A stretch of DNA of 64,000 bases from Metallyticus violacea (taxonomy: Eukaryota > Arthropoda > Insecta > Mantodea > Metallyticidae). Positions 56,210-64,000 of the stretch are shown here, piece by piece. The position numbers and the translations under genes were made by a program. Under the pieces are notes generated by a model, which had not been told where the DNA came from, did not search any database, and saw only the letters and a list, made by a program, of their open reading frames with translations. The stretch spans positions 10,017,501-10,081,500 of the forward strand of contig CM060841.1 in the NCBI GenBank assembly GCA_030762175.1, given 5' to 3'. Position 1 is the first letter of the stretch. Each line of letters starts with the position of its first letter.

Positions 56210-57028
56210 TTTTAAGTTGTTTATTAAGCTGTTGCCATCAATATAACTATTAATTTATTTGGGCTTTCCCTCATTTTGACGAATTATGTCTTCCAACCTC
56301 CATATACTAAACTTCTGCAACGGTTTTTTTTTTTTTTTTTTGTTAATTCTATATATTGTTAAAGTTCTGAGAGTGATACGCCAGAAAATGACACAACAAT
56401 GCACACATCGTAACAAAGCGAAACCTGAGGTGAAGAGCGAAATGAGTTGGTTCACTGGAACAGAAAAATTGTGCTCTCAACACAAAACCAGTGAACATTA
56501 TTAACTGGAGCGTAAGCCGCATTAATGATTGTAGAATTTGTGCGCTTTCCATTACGTGCACGACAAATAATTGAAACGTTGACGCGATAGGAACTGTTCC
56601 CCTACATTAGCGGCATAAAAATACCGTGCTAGGATTTTGTTTATTCCATTAATGATTGCATGATAAAGAATGGATTTAGTTGCTAAAACGTTTTTAATAA
56701 AGTGTAATAGGAATTCCTAAAACGTAACAGTCCTTAGTTCTAATTACTGAATTTATGTGAGAATACATATGAAAAACTCTTGAAATGCAGTCAATGAAAC
56801 TCTAATGTGCAAATACAGCGAGAACAGTTTAAAAGTCCCAATACATAGTTAAATCGGTGAGCGGTTAGACGCCCCGTTACCGCCACTATTTTCTTGCATA
56901 GACTCTCTGCGCTCAAGATCCTCGCCGTTTTGAAACTTAGGTACACATTAAATAACAGAATGTGGTAATTACCTTCCTTACAATAGATGCTGGAAATGTT
57001 GTCCCTGACCACGATCCACATCTTAGGA
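56210..57028. other. No recognised gene; poly(T) run
   Basis: Poly(T) of about 18 near 56324-56341. Overlapping ORFs at 56255-56561 on both strands are unrecognised. Confidence 0.45.
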
Positions 57029-57030
57029 GA

Positions 57031-57318
57031 CCGCCACGGGTAGCCGAGGTCGTTAAGGTGCGGACCCGTTAGCGGGAGGTCTGAGATTCGATTCCCACCA
57101 GGACCGTCCACCCTGATTGAATTTTTTCCAGTTTTTCCTCAGTCCTCATAAATGACAAATGCCGGAGAGGTACCTAAACTTAGGCCTTGAACGTTTCCTT
57201 CCTTAAAAATCCTTTTCCAATTTATCATTTCATTTCATGTATCATCAGTGTCCATCGCCTGTGATGCCTCAGTAGTAAAAACGGACGTTAAACATCATTC
57301 AAAAAACAAAATAAAAAA
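57031..57318 (+). mobile_element. SINE B copy (full length, plus)
   Basis: CCGCCACGGGTAGCCGAGGT start, A box, B box (AGATTCGATTCCC), full body and an A-rich tail (CATTCAAAAAACAAAATAAA). No clear TSD. Confidence 0.9.
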
Positions 57319-57319
57319 C

Positions 57320-57973
57320 CCAAGTCCAATTTTGTCTAAGCCTTTCATTAATGTTGATGCTCATCCCGTATCCCACCCTTCCTTTATTTGCTCCCTTAGA
57401 CGAACTGCTCGAAGAAGAGCTTGATTCCCCCGTATTATCCTTAACCAGTACTTAATTGTTCTTATTTTTAAATTTGCACTTTCGTTAAATATGCTAAACT
57501 ATTTAACTACCCCAAAATTTGCTGTACTTGTAGCAGCTGTTTTAGAAACTGCGTTTGTACGTGATTAAGTTCCTTGGTGAGCATTACATTATATAACTCC
57601 ACAGAGAATATTACAAGGCTAAGTTATGTTTCCTGTACAGAGATTTTAATTAACTTCATCTGTTTGTAGTGAGTGGTCATAAATCATAACAACCGATAGC
57701 GATCAGTGGATTCGACTTAAGCTTTTGTTTTGCTTAACATCAGAAGAATGTGTTGCTTCCCGATCATAGGAATTCTCTATAAAGGGTCTGAAAGTCCAAA
57801 CCCCACATATAACGATATCTCGTAACAATCGGCCTAAAATCGTGCAACAACAACATGGTACTCCAATCTAATATAAGTTTATTTTCTTGTAGTCAATAAG
57901 TACAGCTCTATTTAAGGGGACAGTGTAATTTGAGTGTGTGGTGTCTATGTAATATATAAAAATAAATATTCTA
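57320..57973. other. No recognised gene
   Basis: AT-rich; nothing supported. Confidence 0.5.
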
Positions 57974-57975
57974 TA

Positions 57976-59220
57976 CGAGGGTAGGCCCTTAAGTTCGCGC
58001 CCTCGCCGATAAGGATTGGCGCTTTCACAAAACCCTTATCTGGTGTCATACCTTATCTGTTAAGTAAATAAATGCACCTGTAATTTCCACTCCACTGTGT
58101 TCAGTTGTTCAGATATAGTTGTATAAAGAAGGCTATTTGTAGAAGATTGTGACATGTTCAAAATTAAGTATCGAGCTGTTATTAAGTTCTTCACAAAATA
58201 AATTATAAACAGCGCTAGGACAGTGTCTATGAGGAAGTATCCCCCTCATATTCTACTGTAAAAGAATGGGCCGAGAAAGCATTGAAGACGAAGAACGTGC
58301 ATGTCGGCCCTTGAAGATGCTCACTCCTGAAACATCGCTCTCGTGGAAGGAGAAATTATGGAAGACCAGCGGCTCAAAGTTACAGAAATAGCAACAAGGT
58401 TGGACCTTTCTAAAACAATAGTCCTTAGAATTATTGATTAACAATTAAACATGAATAAGGTTGGTACAAGATGGGTGCCTAGACTTCTATCCTCAGTCCA
58501 AAAGCAGCAACGAGTGATTTGTTGTCAGACCTTTTGGAGCTCTGCCGTGGCAACAAGAGAGAAGTTTTGCAAACCATTGTTACAGGAGAGGAAGCTATGG
58601 TCCTCTACTATGTCTCTTGTACAAAAGAGAATCAATGGAATGGCGTTAACCTGGCGAAGCACCGCCTCAAGAGTCTAGGCCACTCAGTTAACCAAGAAGA
58701 GAATGGCCACAATCTTTTGGGACTGTGATGGAATACCCTTCATTGACTTCAAGAAGAGGATCGCGACAGTAAATGTGGAGTACTATGCTGGCCTACTGCA
58801 CAGACTACGTGCCTCCATCAAAGAGAAAAGGCGAGGAAAGCTGAGTGGTGGTGTGCGCCTTCTTCACGACAATGCGCCTGTGCACGCAGCGCTTGATGTA
58901 AAGGAAGATGTGAAGAAATGTGGCTTCAAGGAGATCGATCGTGTTTCCAGTGTTACCAGTGACTATTTTCTCTTCTCGAAAATCAAGAAGGATCTTCCAG
59001 GAAGGAATTTAAGTGGGAAGAAGAAGTGATGGATGCTGTTTATGCCCATTTTGGAGACAAGTCTTCTGACCATTGGGGGGGGGGAGGATTGAAGTGTTAA
59101 TTCAAAGATGTGAGAGGTGTATTGCAATAAAGATGAACTATATTGAAAATTGAAATACCGTTTTTTTTCTTAATTATACCTAGAAAATGGTTAGGGCGGA
59201 AACTTATGGACCTATCCTCG
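57976..59220 (+). mobile_element. Mariner family 1, complete but dead copy
   Basis: The 1245-bp element has TA at 57974-57975 and 59221-59222. Inverted repeats: CGAGGGTAGGCCCTTAAGTT and the reverse complement of AACTTATGGACCTATCCTCG. Leader, transposase remains, G-run near 59076 and AATAAAG signal keep the family order. Confidence 0.95.
58163..59095 (+). pseudogene. Mariner D,D34D transposase, most decayed family-1 copy
   Basis: The start codon has become ATT (58163; IKYRAVIKFFTK), followed at once by a stop. Pieces: IEDEERACRPLKMLTPE-like (58280-58330), VTEIATRLDLSKT-like (58380-58420), WVPRLLSSVQKQQRV (about 58470-58515), then VTGEEAMVLYYV, where the first catalytic Asp is Glu. In the frame 58703-59029 come IFWDCDGIPFIDFKKRIATV, LLHDNAPVHAAL, and a rearranged VSSVTSDYFLFSKIKK lacking the SPDLAP residues. 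At least four frame changes. Confidence 0.88.
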
Positions 59221-59222
59221 TA

Positions 59223-59530
59223 TCTCATACAAACTGTTTTTGTGAAACTATTAATATTTAGATAAAATTTAGCATTCATTGAGAAATGTTTGGGCTTGTA
59301 GTATGTGCTGTTAGCTCCTGTATTTCACTTTATAAATATATCAAATAACAGATAGGTATATTCATGTTCCTTTTCTCATCTATCTACTTGCAGCACAGAA
59401 TTAAAATTATTCATGCGTTTCTCATTATAGTCAAGTACAAAAACATGTACTTTCATCTTTTGTCCTTCTAAAAAACAAAGCTGTACATTTTTAGATTCCG
59501 TTTTTACAAGCTTTTGTGTTTTCCTTTACA
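59223..59530. other. No recognisable feature
   Basis: AT-rich spacer between mariner and SINE B. Confidence 0.5.
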
Positions 59531-59539
59531 ACCCAATGA

Positions 59540-59815
59540 ATGAATGAATGAATGAATGAATTGTGTTTAACGCCCGTTTTTGCTACAGAGTTACCGCAGG
59601 TGATGGACACTGATGGATACATGAGATGAAATGATATATTGGGAAAGGATTTATTTTTTTATGGAAGGAATCATTCCAGGCCTAAATTTTGGGTACCTCC
59701 CCGGCATTTGCCATTTATGAGGACTGAGGAAAACCTGGAAAAAACCTCAGCCAGGAAGGACGGTCCTGGCGGTATTCGAACCCAGACCTCCCGCTCACGA
59801 GTCCGAGACTTAACG
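59540..59815 (-). mobile_element. SINE B copy, slightly 5'-truncated (minus)
   Basis: A 9-bp TSD, ACCCAATGA, lies at 59531-59539 and 59816-59824. On minus it starts inside the A box (GTTAAGTCTCGGACTCGTGA), has a B box (GGGTTCGAATACC), the whole body (AAAATTTAGGCCTGGAATG) and a CATTCATTCATTCATTCATT tail. Confidence 0.93.
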
Positions 59816-59825
59816 ACCCAATGAA

Positions 59826-60988
59826 AGTGTACTAAAATATTCAATAGATTGTGTAAAATTTCAGCTTTCTACCTTCAGTAGTTTCAGAGTAAAAGGAGCT
59901 TTAACATCTAAAAATGTCGATTTGAGAAAATTGAGGTTAAAAAGGAAAATAATTTTATGGCGTACATCTACACACTGCCACACACTGCTTTATACACTTT
60001 TGAGTGCCCGTCTACTAAGAATTTTGTAAAGCTCACACCACGCTCAGCAAGGGACCGAATATTTTAAATTTATTATTTACCATATTCACAAGTTTTAAAC
60101 CAATTATTTACGTATTTTGTATTAATTACAAATAAAAATTTTCCTCCGGATAGAAGTGTGTAAAACACAAGATCATCTGTATGCGTTATCATAAAGAAAA
60201 ACCGCGGCCTGTGTGCGTAAAAGTAGAATGTCAGGTACTGCAAAACTTCAACATTTTAAACATATGGAATGAGCAGAGTTTTAATTTAGAAGTGGAACTC
60301 TAGAGAGTAATATGCCGCTAATACAAAACGTACTATGCCGCAGGTAACGGTATAATCCATCAGAAAAGTGCCCGAGGAAATCGTGGATATGAATATGCTA
60401 CGTCCAGTAAAAGACACGTAAATGCACTTATGATGTGGAAAAAACCATTTGCCTGCTACTATAGTGAATTACTGTGAATATCGCTGGTGTAAGTTGGGAG
60501 GAGCGCCTGAAGAAATATATATGATTCAAATGATAGTAAATGATTGTGCGATTTACTAAATAAAATAGCCACACAATTAATTAGAATAATAATATTCTAT
60601 AAGATGACATTTCAGTCAAGCTAAAGATAAACGAATATCATTGTTGCCTCAAGACCGTATTACGTAGCAAGAATATTCGCTAAATCGGCATCAAATTACA
60701 AATTACCTTAAATTCACCTCTATGGTTTAGTTGTCTAGACTAGGATATCGATAGTGTCTTTTTTTTTTTTTCCTTCAGAATTTTAAAATAAAAGCTGAGC
60801 ATCGATGTTCTGCTTTTATCATTTTTGCATGGGGAATTCTATATCAGAATACTATCGGCAAGTCTGAACATAAACTTAAGGATAAGAATGAAAATTAAAG
60901 GCATATTGGTATTAAGTTCAATAGTTTGTTTTAATCTTAATTAAATCTTAAATGTTTACTTTTAAGTGGAATAATGAGGTAAATTATC
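59826..60988. other. No recognised gene
   Basis: AT-rich with a T-run at 60761-60772; nothing coding is supported. Confidence 0.5.
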
Positions 60989-60989
60989 G

Positions 60990-62580
60990 ACTTTTTGAAG
61001 CTAAACAAAAAATAAATAAAATAAAAAATAAAATCTACAATATTCCATTGTGGCACTTTGTTGCCGATACCGGGACGTATATTCCAAATTTTATCATTTA
61101 TTATTTATTAAAAAGTATTTCATTACACATAATACATTTTACAGATTGTAATCTATAAAAATAATATAATAAACTAAATATAACATAGAATCAAACAATT
61201 ATTTAAGTAATTTAATAATTTACATGGTACTGGGAACTAGTAGTTACCATTAGCTGGTAACCAGCTAACTACAAGAACTAAATTCACCGTCGGAAACCGA
61301 ACAGTAAGGGTGCGGGTAATCAACACCTACCTTATCCTAGCTATCTAAGAGAATTCCTATTTTACTTTTGGCTGCACATTCTGTATTCACTTCTTATTTA
61401 AATCATTATTTTTCTTTAGGTTTTAATGTTTATGTATCTTAAACTTATAATATTAATACATGCTTTGAACTCTACCTTTCCTAACTAGTTCATTTAATAT
61501 ACTGAACATTCACTTTAAGTATGTTTTTACTCTTGCTATTCTGTCACTAATACTCTTTGTACATGTAATCTTTATTAGCTACTCTTCAATTTACTTTCAT
61601 TATTTATACAACTTATCGCGGTTTTTCATTACTATTAATCACTTAACAAACACTGAAACACTTTTACTATCCCCTTTTAATTACCACCATTTCCTTGTTC
61701 TTGTACCCCTTACCAGTGGCTGCTCTTCCACGTGATCCTTACCTCCCCTCCATCTTCATTCATCTCCTTCTTTTCCGTATGTTGTTTACTATAATAAGCA
61801 CCATGTCTACTCTCGGTCTTCTTTCTTCTTCTTTAGTTGAATGGCTGGTGTTGTGTTAATGATATATTTGTGATCGATTATCACTTTCTTTGTGTATCTT
61901 TACTCTTACTTGGTCTTCTTTCCCCTTCTTCCCTCACTTTCTCTCTAATTGTTATGCTGTTAGGTATTGTTTCGCAATCATTGATATAATTTTCACCATC
62001 TCTTTTCTTTTACTCTTCGCTCCTCTGTTCTTCTTCCTCCTTCTTGTCGGTCCTGGTGGTGTAGTGGTAACCATACTTGTCTCCTACACCCAAGATCGCG
62101 GGTTCGAACCCGGCCAGGACCGATGGATTTTTTCGGGGCGTAAAAATTCTAAGTATGGCTTCCTTCGGAAGAGAAGTAAAGCCGTGGGTCCCGTGTCGTA
62201 CATTTACGGTACGATAAAGAACCTCAAGCCTGAAAGACAGGCCTCTGAGCAAAATTTGTCGGCCGTTTCACGCCCTGAGTTGAATGGGACGCTGATGACC
62301 TGAGCTGTTAAAGAGCGTCCATAAATAAATCAATCAAAAAAAATCCTCCTTCTTCATCTTTTTTGTTCTTCTTTTCTTCTCCGCCTTACTCTCTGCCCTC
62401 ATTACCTTCACTGTTCCTTTCATTCTCTCCTTCATCATGACTTGGTATGTATTTCCTGAGTTCAGTATTTGTAGTCCGGCTGATTTTCTAATTTCATATT
62501 TAGCCTGTACCTTAGCTGTTGGTATCTCTTCCTTGGTTGACCTGTCGGCAAAACATCGCTAAAGAGAAGGAAAATAACAG
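60990..62580 (-). repeat. Unclassified repeat U, copy 2 (inverted, longer)
   Basis: Reverse complement of copy 1 from 60990 to about 62035, with the same landmarks (GGGACGTATATTCC, GTTACCATTAGCTGGTAACC, TAGCTATCTAAGAGAATTCC). Beyond the SINE A insertion at 62046-62343 the pyrimidine-rich character (purine-rich on the element's strand) continues to about 62580, with no counterpart in copy 1. That outer part reads as a short possible frame on minus (VLPTGQPRKRYQQLRYRLNM), so the full element may have had coding sequence. Confidence 0.8.
62046..62343 (+). mobile_element. SINE A copy (full length, best preserved)
   Basis: Perfect 11-bp TSD TCCTCCTTCTT at 62035-62045 and 62344-62354, inside repeat U. 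A box TGGTGTAGTGGTAACC, B box GGGTTCGAACCCGG, body GGGGCGTAAAAATTCTAAG, CGGCCGTTTCACGCCCTGAG, CGCTGATGACCTGAGCTG, tail TAAATAAATCAATCAAAAAA. No obvious decay: the best local reference for the family. Confidence 0.97.
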
Positions 62581-62711
62581 AATTGCTGAAGGATAAGTAT
62601 GATGAGGGAAATTTGCTGTAGCCAAAATATAATTTTTTTCACATTATTAGTTTTCACCAAACAAAATCATTTTAGACGTGACAAACACTTGACATTGCCG
62701 GAGTCAGGAGA

Positions 62712-62996
62712 TTGTATGTTTTAGGAGAAAACCTAAAATGCCAGAATTCAGACGGCAATCTATCACCTGTATCATTACACAAGTTCCATTTGTGTCATAT
62801 GTCTAGAAAAAGCATCAAATTTCAAGCAAAACTTTTGTATTCTAATGCGATGGACCCAAATGGCATACACTTGACATATTACAGAAAAATGTTATTAAAA
62901 ATCGATAGACTACCCAAAAATTCTCTTGGGTTGAACCCGATAGAATGCTTAAGAAGTAGATCACAACGCAATGTATGTCAAACACTTATATCATGA
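62712..62996 (+). pseudogene. Possible Tc1-like transposase remnant
   Basis: A 94-codon frame ends with RLPKNSLGLNPIECLRSRSQ, which resembles the WP-SPDLNPIE-LW---KR block (third catalytic residue E) of Tc1 transposases, with the Ser-Pro-Asp altered to Ser-Leu-Gly. The upstream part (YVLGENLKCQNSDGNLSP) is not convincingly alignable. No inverted repeats seen. A chance match is possible. Confidence 0.3.
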
Positions 62997-63030
62997 AATC
63001 TCAATAAACTGATAGCCAGAGTGTTGTGTA

Positions 63031-63316
63031 TTGTTGATTTGATTTATTTACGGACGCTCTTTAACATCTCAGTTCATCAACGTCCCATTCAATTCGGGGC
63101 GCGAAACGGCCGACAAATTTTGCTTTTTTCAGGCTTGTGGTTCTTTATCCTACCGTAAATGTACGATACGGGACCCACGGCTTTACTTCCCTTCCGAAGG
63201 AAGCCATACTTAGGATTTTTACGCCCGAAAAAATCCATCAACCATGGGCGAGTTTGAACCCGCGATCTTGGGTTTAGAAGGCAAGTATGGTTACCACTAC
63301 ACTACCAGATCGACTG
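63031..63316 (-). mobile_element. SINE A copy (nearly full length, minus)
   Basis: Perfect 12-bp TSD GAGTGTTGTGTA at 63019-63030 and 63317-63328. On minus: A box TAGTGTAGTGGTAACC, B box GGGTTCAAACTCG, body with one short deletion near 63123 (the GAGGCCTCT stretch), tail TAAATAAATCAAATCAACAA. Confidence 0.96.
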
Positions 63317-63329
63317 GAGTGTTGTGTAA

Positions 63330-64000
63330 AAAGCAATGCGTAACTCAGAATGATATTTTAAACTTACAGGCGATATTAAACGAATAATTCATAGACTACT
63401 GAGAGAAAATATTTACAGGAAAGTAATATAAACCTGTTATGTTATTTAATAAAAAAATTGCCTAAAAGTTTTATACCATAAACGTATGTTACACCGTGTA
63501 GAAGAACGGAATTATATCGTAAGGAAGTACAGGCATAGTTGTATTTTTGTAAGTCATGCAATGGTAGATGAAGGCCCTAAGAGCTGAGCACATGGTCTTT
63601 ACGTACTCTTCCATGTAGTAAAAAGTCCGAATAGCTTATTTCCTTAACAAAGAAGAATCTACGTTATGTTATTTGGTAATTATACCCTTTGAAGAGCGAT
63701 ATATACCTTTAGCTTGTTGACCTTCAAACTCTCACTTATGACAGAGTTCATTAATAAAAGGTCAGCAAAATTGATAATGTCTACATGTACAGCCTAATGA
63801 ACGCTTGAAAGCCCCCCTCATTTTAGACCATCTTATCCCCAAACATTATCGCTACTGAGTCGTTACGTTAAATAAATCAATGTTCTGAAATGTTCCAGAC
63901 AGCAACATGAAGGGTTTCCTGATGCATGTCCGTTTGAGCTTGTTGTGCACTTCGGGAAAGCACTCTCAAAGTTTGGCTAAGCCATTGCTGTCAGGAACAA
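63330..64000. other. No recognised gene to window end
   Basis: AT-rich; no supported ORF or element. Confidence 0.5.

Noticed and set aside
1..64000. A novel defence, toxin-antitoxin or biosynthetic gene system
   Set aside because: No set of intact adjacent genes exists; every recognisable coding trace is a broken transposon protein.

Overview
The window reads as nuclear, non-coding, AT-rich DNA from an arthropod, most likely an insect with a large repeat-rich genome. The reasons are the mariner (D,D34D) and DUF4817-type Tc1/mariner transposase remains, several tRNA-derived SINE families with target-site duplications (TSDs), non-LTR retrotransposon fragments, long homopolymers and a 1-kb trinucleotide tract. 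No operon, rRNA, CRISPR array, phage or intact host gene is visible. Assignment below 'arthropod, probably insect' would be a guess.

Layout. 0-13 kb: mostly single-copy-looking AT-rich DNA with two tRNA-headed SINEs near 1.2-1.8 kb, a decayed DUF4817-type transposase (4.0-4.6 kb), a hAT C-terminal remnant (8.3-8.7 kb) and a 128-bp direct repeat (8.1 and 10.3 kb). 13-30 kb: copies of one mariner family (fragments at 7.6, 13.8 and 24.1 kb; complete but dead copies at 15.75-17.0 and 28.5-29.8 kb), two deleted DUF4817 elements (21.7-22.5, 23.4-23.8 kb) and two LINE C-terminal fragments. 30-36 kb: two SINE B copies, a fold-back element made from an inverted mariner 5' end (32.16-32.92 kb), and a second mariner family (34.1-35.2 kb). 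37-43 kb: a degenerate tandem array with a unit of about 145 bp, a 51-bp SINE stub with intact TSD, and a third mariner family split by a SINE. 43-50 kb: a Mutator-like ORF fragment, a LINE carrying two SINE insertions in opposite orientation, and another complete dead mariner. 51.3-52.3 kb: a TAG/TAA microsatellite holding an orphan SINE head. 53-62.6 kb: two inverted copies of an unclassified repeat of about 1 kb, another dead mariner and more SINEs.

The elements form a layered record: SINE A sits inside a LINE, a mariner, the unclassified repeat and the microsatellite. Every transposase is broken by frameshifts, stops, deletions or lost catalytic residues, so nothing here looks autonomously mobile. 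I found no convincing new biological system. The best leads are the fold-back mariner derivative, the unclassified inverted repeat pair, the 145-bp array, and two or three unexplained ORFs that might be host exons.
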